A DNA stretch of 64,000 bases from Microbacterium sp. zg-B185 (GTDB lineage Bacteria > Actinomycetota > Actinomycetes > Actinomycetales > Microbacteriaceae). The notes beneath the pieces are model-generated. The model did not search any database, was not told the origin of the DNA, and saw nothing but the letters and a program-made list of their open reading frames with translations. Shown one piece after another: positions 33,843-42,251 of the stretch (positions are counted from its first letter, which is position 1; every line of letters begins with the position of its first letter). Both the position numbers and the translations under genes were made by a program. The DNA lies in the NCBI RefSeq assembly GCF_030246885.1, contig NZ_CP126739.1:2852001-2916000 (forward strand), read 5' to 3'.

Positions 33843-35277
33843 CTGCCACCTCCGTGCGGCGCTGGCCGCGGATCGCGCGTGCGTGGGCGCGCAGCCACGG
33901 CCAGCCCACCAGCAGGTACACCACGACCGCGCCGAGGCCGCCGACCAGGACGGCGAACACCGGGTCGCTCAGGAACACGCGGGCCGCGATCGCGACACCG
34001 ACCGCCGGGACGGCGGCGACGGTCGGCCACCATGCCGCGCGCAGGACCGTGGTGAATCGCACCCCGGCTGCTCGCAGCGCGATCGCGTAGGCGGGCAGGA
34101 TCACCACGACGGCCACGACCACGTGCACCCAGCCGGCGCCGATGATCCCGAAGGCCCGCGTCGCGAAGATCATGCCCACCACCAGGACGACCAGCCACAC
34201 GATCTGCACCCACAGCACCGGGCGGGACAGACCCCGGGCGTAGAGGAAGCCCGCGAAGATGTCGAACACGACGCGGAGACTTCCGTACAGCCCGAGGGCG
34301 GCCAGGACGGGCGCGGCCGGAAGCCACTTCGGGCCGTAGACGACCTCGATCAGCGGCGCGCTCAGCGCGGCCAGGACGGCGCCGGCGGGCAGAGCTCCCG
34401 CCCAGGCGACCGCCACGACGGACGAGAGACCTTCGCTTCCGCTGCCCGTGCGCGAGAAGTACGGCAGGGAGATGGATCGCACCACCTGCGACAGCGCGCT
34501 CATCGGCCAGCTGGAGATGTTGAACGCGAGCACGTAGTAGCCCAGGGCGGTCACCCCGGCCACCCGCGCCAGCACGATGTTGTCGACGTTCAGCAGCGCC
34601 CAGGACAGCAGATTCGCCGCGGCGATCGGCAGGCCGAACGCGAGCACGGGCCCCACGACCGACCGGTTCACGCCGAACCGCGGCACGACGCGCGCGAGGA
34701 GGAACTGCATGAGCGTGGACACGCACTGGGCCGCGACCCGTCCGATCGCAAGGCCCAACGGCCCCAGACCGATCGCGACCAGGGCGAGGGTCACCGTCGT
34801 GGAGACGACGAAGTCGGCCACCCCGACGTAGAAGAGCTCGCGCTGCTGGAATCGGCGCTGCAGCATCGCGTAGGGCACCACGGTCGCCCCGGCCAGGACG
34901 AGCGTGATGGACAGCACCGCGATGGTCGGGGCCGCCGCAGGCGAGCCGAGGAGCTCGGCGATCACGCCGCTGGAGGCCAGCGTGATCGCGGTCATGACAG
35001 CACCGCTGGTGAGGCCCAGCGTGGCGACGGTCGGCGCGATGCGCTCCGGGTCATCGGTGCGGATGAGATCGGCCGACAGACCCAGATCGGCCACCGTGAT
35101 CAGGATCGCCTGCACGGTGAGCGCGACCGCGTAGACGCCGAACTCCTCGGGGCTGAGCAGCCGGGCGAGGATGATGCCGACGACGAGACCGCCGAGGCGG
35201 AGCACGATCGTGCTCACCCCGCTCCAGGCCGCTCCGCGTGTCGCCTGCGCACGCAGCGACGCGCCGTTCACGCTCAT
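33832..35277 (-). CDS. Polysaccharide flippase (Wzx)
   Basis: A 481-residue MATE/MVF-type transporter with about 12-14 membrane helices. The N-terminus RGAAWSGVSTIVLRLGGLVVGIILARLLSPEEFGVYA is the family signature, and YYVLAFNISSWPM and SLPYFSR are conserved loops. It flips the lipid-linked repeat unit to the outside for Wzy. ATG at 35277 is well placed, 21 bp after the upstream GT2 stop. Confidence 0.92.
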   Translation of the reverse strand: MSVNGASLRAQATRGAAWSGVSTIVLRLGGLVVGIILARLLSPEEFGVYAVALTVQAILITVADLGLSADLIRTDDPERIAPTVATLGLTSGAVMTAITLASSGVIAELLGSPAAAPTIAVLSITLVLAGATVVPYAMLQRRFQQRELFYVGVADFVVSTTVTLALVAIGLGPLGLAIGRVAAQCVSTLMQFLLARVVPRFGVNRSVVGPVLAFGLPIAAANLLSWALLNVDNIVLARVAGVTALGYYVLAFNISSWPMSALSQVVRSISLPYFSRTGSGSEGLSSVVAVAWAGALPAGAVLAALSAPLIEVVYGPKWLPAAPVLAALGLYGSLRVVFDIFAGFLYARGLSRPVLWVQIVWLVVLVVGMIFATRAFGIIGAGWVHVVVAVVVILPAYAIALRAAGVRFTTVLRAAWWPTVAAVPAVGVAIAARVFLSDPVFAVLVGGLGAVVVYLLVGWPWLRAHARAIRGQRRTEVADAS

Positions 35278-35298
35278 CGGATGCCCATCGTCGTGGCC

Positions 35299-36348
35299 TC
35301 AGAGACCGACTTCGAGGTGCCGACGGGAGCGGATCTTCCACCGCAGATTCTCCACGGAGCCGACCAGGCGGGCCGGCGCACCGTCCTGCGCGGTCAGTTC
35401 CGCCCACCGCCACACCGCAGACCGGACGATCTCGGGGGCGGTCGCGCGGGCGAAGTCCTGCATCTGCACCAGCACCTCGGTGGGGGCCCCGTCCGCGGTC
35501 AGCAGCGCCCCCCGCAGCAGGGCTTCGCGGGCCACCGACCGCTTCGCCGTGCGGATCAGACCGGGCGCGCGCCGGATCACCGCGCCGTCGTGGGCGAAGA
35601 ACCGCTCGTACACGCCGAGGACCTGCGCCATGTCATCCAGCAGCCCGCCGTGTTCGGTGGAGTGCATGTTCTGGCCGTGATCGCGGTAGTACGCCTGGCG
35701 CGGCCCGGCCACGAACCCGACGTCGCTGACGGCCGCGGCCTGCAGCCACATGTACATGTCCGCGGAGTGCGGGAAGTCCGGGTTATAGCCGCCGGTGGCC
35801 TCGTACACCGAGCGGCGCAGCACCGCTTCGGGGTTGACCACCGCATTGCGTCCGCGGCGCACGAGCCGCGCGGTCCACTCGTCACCGCCCCACACCTGCC
35901 ACCATCCGCGACCGCCGCGGGCGGCGGGGAGCTCTCCGTGGAACCACTCCACCCCGCCGTAGACGAGCCCGACCCGCGGGTGCGCCTCCATCAGCGCCAC
36001 CGACCGGGTCAGCGAGTTCGGGGTGAGTGCGTCGTCGGCCGAGAGGAGGACGACGTAGTCCCCGGAGGCTCGCGAGAGCCCGTCGTTGTAGGTGCGGATG
36101 TGCCGCATGTTCTGCTCGTGCTCCACCAGCGTGACGCGCTCGTCGGCGGACGCGATGCGGCGTGCCGCTTCCGTGCTGCCGTCGGTGGACCGGTCATCGA
36201 CGATGATGACCTCGACGTCCAGGCCGCGCTGGTCGAGGGCGGAGCCCACCGCGGTCGGCAGGTACTGGCCGTAGTTGAAGTGCGGGATGACGACGGTCAC
36301 GGTGGGGCGTCGTCGCATCGGCATCGGGCGATACACGCGCATGGTCAC
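35299..36348 (-). CDS. Glycosyltransferase family 2
   Basis: A 349-residue GT-A enzyme: VTVVIPHFNYGQYLPTAV, VIIVDDRSTDGSTE, SGDYVVLLSADDALTP (DxD-like metal site), and TGGYNPDFPHSADMYMWL. GTG at 36348 overlaps the aminotransferase stop (GTGA); an in-frame ATG at 36342, two codons later, is an alternative. Part of the 13-gene minus-strand operon, between the aminotransferase and Wzx. Confidence 0.87.
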   Translation of the reverse strand: MTMRVYRPMPMRRRPTVTVVIPHFNYGQYLPTAVGSALDQRGLDVEVIIVDDRSTDGSTEAARRIASADERVTLVEHEQNMRHIRTYNDGLSRASGDYVVLLSADDALTPNSLTRSVALMEAHPRVGLVYGGVEWFHGELPAARGGRGWWQVWGGDEWTARLVRRGRNAVVNPEAVLRRSVYEATGGYNPDFPHSADMYMWLQAAAVSDVGFVAGPRQAYYRDHGQNMHSTEHGGLLDDMAQVLGVYERFFAHDGAVIRRAPGLIRTAKRSVAREALLRGALLTADGAPTEVLVQMQDFARATAPEIVRSAVWRWAELTAQDGAPARLVGSVENLRWKIRSRRHLEVGL

Positions 36349-37460
36349 ACCAGCTCCCGGGCCACGGCGCGCACCAGCGCGTCCGCGACCCGCTCCTGCT
36401 GCGCCCCGGTCAGGTGCGGGAACATCGGCAGCGACAGGATGCGGCCCGCCGCAGCCTCCGCGACCGGGAACTGCCCGCGGCGGTGGCCGAGCGGCGCATA
36501 CGCGTCGGTCAGGGGCACCGGGGTCGGATAGTGGATGCCGGTGCCGATGCCCGCCGCGCCCAGCTCCGCCACGACGCGGTCGCGGTCCTCCACGCGCACC
36601 ACGTACAGGTGCCAGACGTCCGTGTTCCCCGGCCGGACCGCGGGAATCCGCACCTCGCTGTCCCGCAGCAGCTGCGCGTACCGTTCGGCAGCGACCCGGC
36701 GGGCCTGGTTCCACCCCTCCAGCCGGCGCAGCTTCGCGCGCAGCACCGCCGCCTGCACGGCATCCAGGCGCGCGTTGACCCCCACATGGGTGTGCACGTA
36801 TTTGGTCGCACTGCCGTGGCCGGCGAGGGTGCGCACGAGCGCCGCGACGTCGGGGTCATCGGTCAGGACAGCGCCCGCGTCGCCGGCCGCACCGAGGTTC
36901 TTGCCGGGGTAGAAGCTGGTCGCCGCCACGCGCGACAGTGCGCCGGCGCGGCCGGCCGCGCACGACGCACCCTGCGACTGGGCGGCGTCCTCGATCAGCA
37001 CCAGGTCGTGGCCCTGCGCGATCGGCAGCAGAAGATCCATCGGTGCGGTCTGCCCGAACAGGTGCACGGGGACGATCGCACGGGTGCGTGCCGTGATCGC
37101 GGCCTCGACGGCGTCGGGATCCATCAGGAGGTGCTCGTCGTCGACGTCGACGAAGACCGGCACGGCGCCGATGCGGGATGCCGCCTCGGCGGTGGCGATG
37201 AACGTGTTGGCGGGCATGATCACCTCGTCGCCCGGCCCCACGCCGGCCGCGCGGTAGGCGAGCTCGAGCGCGTCGGTGCCGTTGGAGACACCGACGACGT
37301 GCGTCACGCCGACGTAGTCCGCGAACTCCCGCTCGAAGGCGTCCACTTCGGCCCCGCCGATGAAGCCGGCGGACTCGAGCTGCGCGCGCCACACCGGCAA
37401 CACCTCGTCGACGATCTCGGCCTGCTGCGCGGCCAGATCCAGGAACGGGACGCCGGTCAT
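36345..37460 (-). CDS. DegT/DnrJ/EryC1-type sugar aminotransferase (1)
   Basis: A 371-residue PLP enzyme that aminates a keto sugar nucleotide. FLDLAAQQAEI starts the fold, GVSNGTDALELAYRAAGVGPGDEV binds the cofactor phosphate, LIEDAAQSQGA carries the PLP-stacking Asp, and the Schiff-base Lys is in SFYPGKNLGAAGD. ATGA overlap with the acetyltransferase gene upstream suggests they act one after the other (amination, then N-acylation), as in PglE/PglD or WbpE/WbpD pairs. Confidence 0.92.
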   Translation of the reverse strand: MTGVPFLDLAAQQAEIVDEVLPVWRAQLESAGFIGGAEVDAFEREFADYVGVTHVVGVSNGTDALELAYRAAGVGPGDEVIMPANTFIATAEAASRIGAVPVFVDVDDEHLLMDPDAVEAAITARTRAIVPVHLFGQTAPMDLLLPIAQGHDLVLIEDAAQSQGASCAAGRAGALSRVAATSFYPGKNLGAAGDAGAVLTDDPDVAALVRTLAGHGSATKYVHTHVGVNARLDAVQAAVLRAKLRRLEGWNQARRVAAERYAQLLRDSEVRIPAVRPGNTDVWHLYVVRVEDRDRVVAELGAAGIGTGIHYPTPVPLTDAYAPLGHRRGQFPVAEAAAGRILSLPMFPHLTGAQQERVADALVRAVARELV

Positions 37461-38083
37461 CGCGCCTCCTCCAGCCGGCGGGCCGGCACGCCGGCCCAGA
37501 TCTGATCGGACGGGACGTCCTCCAGCACGGCGGCGCCCATGCCGACCGTCGCGGCGGCGCCGATCTGCACGCCCTGGCGGATGGACGCGTTCATCCCCAG
37601 GTAGGCCGCTTCGCGGATGCACACGGATCCGCCGAGTGCGACGCCCGCGGCGAGGGTCGCGAAGTCCTCCACGACGTTGTCGTGCGCGATCGTGCAGTTG
37701 GGCATCACGACGACATGGCGCCCGAGGACCGCATCGGCGGTGACCACCGCGCCGTCCAGCACGATGCTGCCGGCCCCGACGGCGCTGCTGGCGCCGATCC
37801 GCGCCGAGCGCGCCACATAGGTGGCGAAGCGCTGCTCGGGCACCCCGAACTTCCGCAGCCGGCGCACCACCGTGCGGCGGCTCACGCTCGGCCCGATGCA
37901 CACCAGCAGCATCTCGTCCCGCCGCGTCGCATCGCCGGTCAGTCCGATCACCGGGACGCCGGCGATCTCGGTGCCCTGCAACTCGAGGTTGTCGTCCAGG
38001 ATGCCGGTGACCCCGACGATCCCGGCGGCCAGGACCTCGCGCGCCAGCCCGCTCGCCCCCACCAGCAGCACTCCCTCACTCAC
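37457..38083 (-). CDS. PglD/NeuD-like sugar O- or N-acyltransferase
   Basis: A 208-residue protein with an N-terminal sugar-nucleotide-binding alpha/beta domain (LLVGASGLAREVL) and a C-terminal left-handed beta-helix of hexapeptide repeats (VVMPNCTIAHDNVVEDFATLA, with the catalytic His in TIAHDN). It probably uses acetyl-CoA to acylate the amino sugar made by the adjacent aminotransferase. GTG at 38083 gives an 8-bp overlap with the upstream aminotransferase gene. Confidence 0.88.
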   Translation of the reverse strand: MSEGVLLVGASGLAREVLAAGIVGVTGILDDNLELQGTEIAGVPVIGLTGDATRRDEMLLVCIGPSVSRRTVVRRLRKFGVPEQRFATYVARSARIGASSAVGAGSIVLDGAVVTADAVLGRHVVVMPNCTIAHDNVVEDFATLAAGVALGGSVCIREAAYLGMNASIRQGVQIGAAATVGMGAAVLEDVPSDQIWAGVPARRLEEAR

Positions 38084-39224
38084 CGTCCGCGCTCCCCGCT
38101 GCGCGCAGCACCGCGATCACCCGGTCCTGGTCGGCGGCCGACAGGGAGTGATACACCGGCAGGATCAGGGTGCGATCGGTCAGGCGGTCGGTGACCGGGA
38201 GCCCCTGCGGCGGGGTGAGGCCGCGGTACGGCGGCTGGCGGTGCGAGGCCATGATGCCGCGCCGGGCGGAGATGTCCGCGTCGGCGAGCGCCTCCAGCAG
38301 CCCGTCCCGGTCGCTCGGGTACCCCTCGAGCACCTCGACCCAGAAGGACTGGTAGTTGCCGGTGCCGTAGGGCGGGTCGGTGACCGCGCGCAGCCCGGGG
38401 ATCTCGGCGATCGCACGCTGGTAGGTCTGCGCGATCTCGCGGCGGCGCGCCACGATCTCGGGCAGGCGGCTCAGCTGCACGATGCCCACCGCGGCCTGCA
38501 GGTCGGTCATCCGGAAGTTGAAGCCCATCTCGCTGTACTCCTCGGCGGCCGGCAGCACCGAGCGGTGCCGGTCGGAGGCCGAGACGCTCATCGCGTGCTC
38601 TCGCAGGTGCCGTGCGCGCAGCGCCCAGTCCTCCCGCGAGGTGGTGATCATCCCGCCCTCGCCGGTGGTCAGGAGCTTGCGGGGGTGGAACGACCATGCC
38701 GCGATGTCCGCCCCCGCCCCCACCGGGCGGCCCTTGTAGACGGATCCCGCACCGCACGCGGCATCCTCCACCACGACGATCCCCTCCGGGTCGGCCACCG
38801 CACGGATCTCATCCAGGTCCACCGGCACGCCGCCCTGGTCGACGGCGATGACAGCGCGGGTGGCCGAGGTGAGGACGTCCGCCACGGTGGCGCCGGTGAG
38901 GTTGCCGGTGGTGGGATCCACGTCCGCGAACACCGGGTTCGCGCCGACGTAGCGGACGGCGTTGGTGGTGGCGATGAACGAGAACGACGGCACGATCACC
39001 TCGTCGCCCGCTCCGATGCCGGCGACCAGCAGCGCGAGGTGCAGAGCGGTCGTGCAGCTGGTCGTGGCCACCGCGTAGGGCGCGTGCATCGCCGCGGCGA
39101 ACTCCTGCTCGAACCGCAGCACCCGCGGTCCCTGCGCGACCCATCCGCTGGCGATCGCGTCGGCGACGGCATCCGTCTCTTCCTGGCCCAGCCACGGGAC
39201 CATGACGCTGATGCGGTCGCTCAC
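38076..39224 (-). CDS. DegT/DnrJ/EryC1-type sugar aminotransferase (2)
   Basis: A 382-residue PLP aminotransferase: TTSCTTALHLALLVAGIGAGDEV (phosphate site), VVEDAACGAGSVY (Asp on the pyridinium), and WSFHPRKLLTTGEGG (Schiff-base Lys). GTG at 39224 overlaps the epimerase stop (GTGA), so the upstream extension of the frame is not used. It is clearly diverged from the first DegT gene, so the locus likely makes two amino groups or two amino sugars. Confidence 0.92.
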   Translation of the reverse strand: MSDRISVMVPWLGQEETDAVADAIASGWVAQGPRVLRFEQEFAAAMHAPYAVATTSCTTALHLALLVAGIGAGDEVIVPSFSFIATTNAVRYVGANPVFADVDPTTGNLTGATVADVLTSATRAVIAVDQGGVPVDLDEIRAVADPEGIVVVEDAACGAGSVYKGRPVGAGADIAAWSFHPRKLLTTGEGGMITTSREDWALRARHLREHAMSVSASDRHRSVLPAAEEYSEMGFNFRMTDLQAAVGIVQLSRLPEIVARRREIAQTYQRAIAEIPGLRAVTDPPYGTGNYQSFWVEVLEGYPSDRDGLLEALADADISARRGIMASHRQPPYRGLTPPQGLPVTDRLTDRTLILPVYHSLSAADQDRVIAVLRAAGSADGE

Positions 39225-40210
39225 GCGCGCACCAGTCGGCCGGCCGCGATCTGCTCGCGCAGCGGCGTCCACCACTCCACCAGCATCCGCAGTCCCTCGT
39301 CGATTCCGATCGTGGCCTCGAATCCGAGATCGCGCGCGGCGGCGCGGGTATCGGCGAGCCGGCGGGGGACACCGTTGACGGCGCGTTCGGGTCCGTGCTC
39401 GATTCCGAGCTCGGACCCCATCACGCGCAGCAGTGCCTCCGCAAGGTCCAGCAAGCTGGTTTCGGTGCCGCTCGCGATGTTGTAGTCGCCGTCAACGGTG
39501 TCGCTCTGCGCCGCGAGCACGTTGGCCCGGGCGATGTCCGGAACGCAGATGAAGTCCATCGTCTGCCGGCCGTCGCCGAAGATCAGCGGCGGCTTGCCGT
39601 CGGCGATGCGCTCCATCCAGCGCACGAGCACTTCGGTGTACAGGCCGTGCACGTCCATGCGCGGACCGTACACGTTGAAGTACCGCAGGATGACGTAGTC
39701 CAGGCCGTGCATGGCCCGGAAGCTGCGGATCAGTCCCTCGTTGAAGGACTTCGCCGCGCCGTACAGGGTGTCGTTGTTGTGGTGGTGGTGCCGCTCCGAG
39801 GTCGGGAACTCCTCGGCGAGGCCGAACACCGAGGCGCTCGAGGCCGCGATCAGCTTCGCGCGGTGCCGCGCCGCGGACTCGACGACGTTGAAGGTCCCGT
39901 CGACCAGCACCTCGAGGGCGAGCCTGGGCTCCTCCGCGCACTGCGTGATGCGGATCGCCGCCTGGTGGTAGACGAGGTCCTTGCCCGCGGTGAGCTCATC
40001 CACCAGCTGCGCGTCGCGGATGTCGCCCTCGACAAGGCTCACCCGCCCGGACGCGAGCGCGTCCTCCAGGTTGCCGATCCGGCCGCGCACCAGGTTGTCC
40101 AGCACGTCGACGTGCGCGACCCCGGCCGCCAGCAGCTGGTCGACCAGCGTCGATCCCACCGTCCCGGCGCCGCCGGTGACGAGGATGTCCGCGCCCTCCA
40201 GAGTGGTCAT
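39221..40210 (-). CDS. NAD-dependent sugar epimerase/dehydratase
   Basis: A 329-residue extended short-chain dehydrogenase. TGGAGTVGS at 13-21 binds NAD, AASSASVFG holds the catalytic Ser, and YGAAK the Tyr-x3-Lys pair. The closest pattern is UDP-GlcNAc 4-epimerase or a 4,6-dehydratase-like enzyme. ATGA overlap with the Gfo/Idh gene upstream. A run of four His in RHHHHNND is unusual but in a loop. Confidence 0.9.
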   Translation of the reverse strand: MTTLEGADILVTGGAGTVGSTLVDQLLAAGVAHVDVLDNLVRGRIGNLEDALASGRVSLVEGDIRDAQLVDELTAGKDLVYHQAAIRITQCAEEPRLALEVLVDGTFNVVESAARHRAKLIAASSASVFGLAEEFPTSERHHHHNNDTLYGAAKSFNEGLIRSFRAMHGLDYVILRYFNVYGPRMDVHGLYTEVLVRWMERIADGKPPLIFGDGRQTMDFICVPDIARANVLAAQSDTVDGDYNIASGTETSLLDLAEALLRVMGSELGIEHGPERAVNGVPRRLADTRAAARDLGFEATIGIDEGLRMLVEWWTPLREQIAAGRLVRA

Positions 40211-41262
40211 CGCGCCACCTCCAGCTTCATGGATGCCGCGGCCATCGACTGCGGCGCGCCGCTCGCTTCGAGGCTGCCGGTGGCGGCCTCGAGCACCGAC
40301 AGCACGCGCAGGCCGGCGCCGCCGCTGGTGCGCGCGGTGCGTCCTTCGCGGATGGCCGCGGCGAACTCGGCGACCACACCGGCCAGCGCCTCGCCCTCGC
40401 TCAGGGCCGGCGCCCAGGTGTCGCCGAGGCGGTACGAGATGTTCGCGGCGCGCGCGTCGACCGCGGTGGCTTTGGAGACCTCGGCGATGTCCACGCCGCG
40501 GTCATAGACGCTGACCCGCTGCTGCGGGTTGAGGTCGTCCCACACCAGTGTGCGCTTGGTGCCGCCGATCACCATCTGCCGGATCTTGGTCGGGCTGAGC
40601 CAGTTGACGTGCACGTGCGCCATCGCGCCTCCGCTCAGCGGCATCGCCAGATAGCCCACGCACGATTTGCCGGTGCGCAGCGGGTCGGCGCCGTGCGCGG
40701 ACACGCTGGTCACGTCCAGGCCGCCGGGCAGCACGAAGTCCATGATCGACAGGTCGTGCGGCGCGAGGTCCCAGAACACGTCGACGTCGGGCTGGATCAG
40801 GCCGAGGTTGATGCGCACGCTGTCCACGAACAGCACCTCGCCGAGGAATCCTTCGGCGATCAGGTCGCGGATCTTCAGCACCGCGGGGGTGTAGCAGTAG
40901 GTGTGGTCGGCCATCAGGACCAGGCGCAGCTCGCTGGCGCGTTCCACCATCTCCAGTCCGGCGGTGCGGCTGTCGGCGAGCGGCTTCTCGACGATCACGT
41001 GCTTGCCGGCCTCCAGCGCCGCCATCACGATCGCGTGATGCGTGCGCGCGGGTGTGGCGATGGCGACCGCATCGATCAGCGGATCGTTCAGCACGTCGCC
41101 CAGACGCGCGGTGACCGGGGCGCCGCCCACCGACTCCGCGACCGAGCGCGCCCGCTCGATGTCCAGGTCGCAGATCCCGGCCAGGTTCCACGCCGCATTG
41201 CCGCGGAAATTGCGCGCGAGGTTCGGCCCCCAGTATCCGGCCCCCACAACAGCGATGTTCAT
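40207..41262 (-). CDS. Gfo/Idh/MocA-family sugar oxidoreductase
   Basis: A 351-residue NAD(P)-dependent oxidoreductase: AVVGAGYWGPNLARNF (Rossmann), AIATPARTHH, EKPLADS (catalytic Lys) and the C-terminal alpha/beta domain with FWDLAPHDLSIMDFVLP. WbpB-like enzymes oxidise the 3-position of UDP-GlcNAc-uronate before transamination, which agrees with the aminotransferases that follow. ATG at 41262 is used; GTG at 41274 is possible. First gene of the 13-gene operon. Confidence 0.9.
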   Translation of the reverse strand: MNIAVVGAGYWGPNLARNFRGNAAWNLAGICDLDIERARSVAESVGGAPVTARLGDVLNDPLIDAVAIATPARTHHAIVMAALEAGKHVIVEKPLADSRTAGLEMVERASELRLVLMADHTYCYTPAVLKIRDLIAEGFLGEVLFVDSVRINLGLIQPDVDVFWDLAPHDLSIMDFVLPGGLDVTSVSAHGADPLRTGKSCVGYLAMPLSGGAMAHVHVNWLSPTKIRQMVIGGTKRTLVWDDLNPQQRVSVYDRGVDIAEVSKATAVDARAANISYRLGDTWAPALSEGEALAGVVAEFAAAIREGRTARTSGGAGLRVLSVLEAATGSLEASGAPQSMAAASMKLEVAR

Positions 41263-41286
41263 CCTGTGGTCCACGATGTCCCCGAC

Positions 41287-41306
41287 TCCCCAGTCATCTC
41301 CCCAGA
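41287..41306 (-). promoter_or_regulatory. Paired TGGGGA sites near the 13-gene operon start
   Basis: TCCCCAGT (41287-41294) and TCCCCAGA (41299-41306) lie 12 bp apart and 25-45 bp upstream of the ATG at 41262. Confidence 0.4.
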
Positions 41307-41435
41307 TGCGCGACGAAACGCCGGCTGGTGAGGCCGGTCGCGGTCACGCCGAGGATCGGGTCGGCGGCGGCAGAGCACGCACGCGCGAAAGCGCCGGCTG
41401 CCGTCGGCTGCGCCGTCCCTTTCAGGACGACGGAT

Positions 41436-41458
41436 TCCCCAATCCCCATTTTTCCCCA
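41436..41458 (-). promoter_or_regulatory. Triple TCCCCA cluster
   Basis: TCCCCA at 41436, 41443 and 41453: three sites in 23 bp, the last two 10 bp apart. Same motif family as the ACTGGGGAA pair at 13476. Confidence 0.4.
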
Positions 41459-41575
41459 GACTGCCCGCGGCACTGTGTGACAGTTCCCCGGGCCACCTGC
41501 CCCAGCAGGTGTCTTCTACCGACGACGGTGCGCGCGATCCCCAGAAAGCGCAGTCGCCGATATCCCCGCGTGCAG

Positions 41576-41581
41576 TATAAC
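41576..41581 (+). promoter_or_regulatory. -10 candidate TATAAC for the WbpD-like gene
   Basis: TATAAC is the most AT-rich hexamer in the gap and lies 55 bp before the ATG at 41636. No convincing -35 box. Confidence 0.4.
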
Positions 41582-41635
41582 GTTATGCGGTCATGGCGAA
41601 GCAATGCCTGGACCGCACTTTCCGAAGGGATGCCG

Positions 41636-42238
41636 ATGACCGACCCCCGCACCCCCTTCGTCGCGGCCTCCGCCGACGTCGCCGATTCCGCGTCGCTCGG
41701 CCCGGGGACACGCGTGTGGCACCTGGCCCAGGTGCGCGAGGACGCCGTGCTCGGCGCGGACTGCAACCTCGGTCGCGGCGCCTACGTCGGACCCGGAGTC
41801 CGGATCGGCGATTCCTGCAAGCTGCAGAACTATTCGCTGGTGTACGAGCCGGCCGTGCTCGGCGACGGGGTGTTCATCGGCCCGGCCGCGGTGCTCACCA
41901 ACGATGAGTTCCCGCGGGCGGCGAACCTGGATCTCACGGTCAAGACCGAGGGCGACTGGCACCCGGTCGGCGTGCTGATCGGTGACGGCGCCTCCATCGG
42001 CGCGCGCGCGGTGTGCGTCGCGCCGGTGCGGGTCGGAGCCTGGGCGCTGGTCGCGGCCGGTGCGGTGGTGACCAAGGACGTGCCGGAGTACGCGCTGGTC
42101 GTCGGTGTGCCGGCCCGCCGCATCGGCTGGGTGGGCCGTGCGGGCAAGCCGCTTCGGGCCGAGGCCGGCGCGTGGGTGTGCCCGGACACCGGCGAACGCT
42201 ACATCGAGACCGACGGCATCCTGCGTCCGGAGGTGTGA
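41636..42238 (+). CDS. WbpD-like sugar N-acetyltransferase
   Basis: A 200-residue left-handed beta-helix acyltransferase. Hexapeptide rungs run from residue 10 on; GRGAYVGPGVRIGDSCKLQNYSLVYEPAVLG and FIGPAAVLTNDEFPRA are close to the WbpD pattern (UDP-3-amino-GlcNAc-uronate N-acetyltransferase). ATG at 41636 is chosen, since AAGGGA is 5 nt upstream; ATG at 41630 overlaps this RBS. It faces away from the main operon but fits its Gfo/Idh-aminotransferase-acetyltransferase pathway. C-terminal CPDTGERYIETDGILRP is typical. Confidence 0.88.
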   Translation: MTDPRTPFVAASADVADSASLGPGTRVWHLAQVREDAVLGADCNLGRGAYVGPGVRIGDSCKLQNYSLVYEPAVLGDGVFIGPAAVLTNDEFPRAANLDLTVKTEGDWHPVGVLIGDGASIGARAVCVAPVRVGAWALVAAGAVVTKDVPEYALVVGVPARRIGWVGRAGKPLRAEAGAWVCPDTGERYIETDGILRPEV

Positions 42239-42251
42239 GTCGGGTGACCGG

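Larger units (their letters stand above)
41263..41635. other. Divergent regulatory gap at the right end of the EPS locus
   Basis: 373 bp between the 13-gene minus operon and the plus-strand acetyltransferase. It contains at least five TCCCCA sites (41287, 41299, 41436, 41443, 41453 and a further one at 41538), i.e. TGGGGA read toward the operon, and TATAAC at 41576-41581 as a -10 candidate for the acetyltransferase. No gene seen. Confidence 0.6.

Noticed and set aside
31593..34055. 820-codon plus-strand frame opposite EPS glycosyltransferase genes
   Set aside because: Antisense shadow with His/Arg/Gln-rich composition; the minus-strand genes carry clear motifs.
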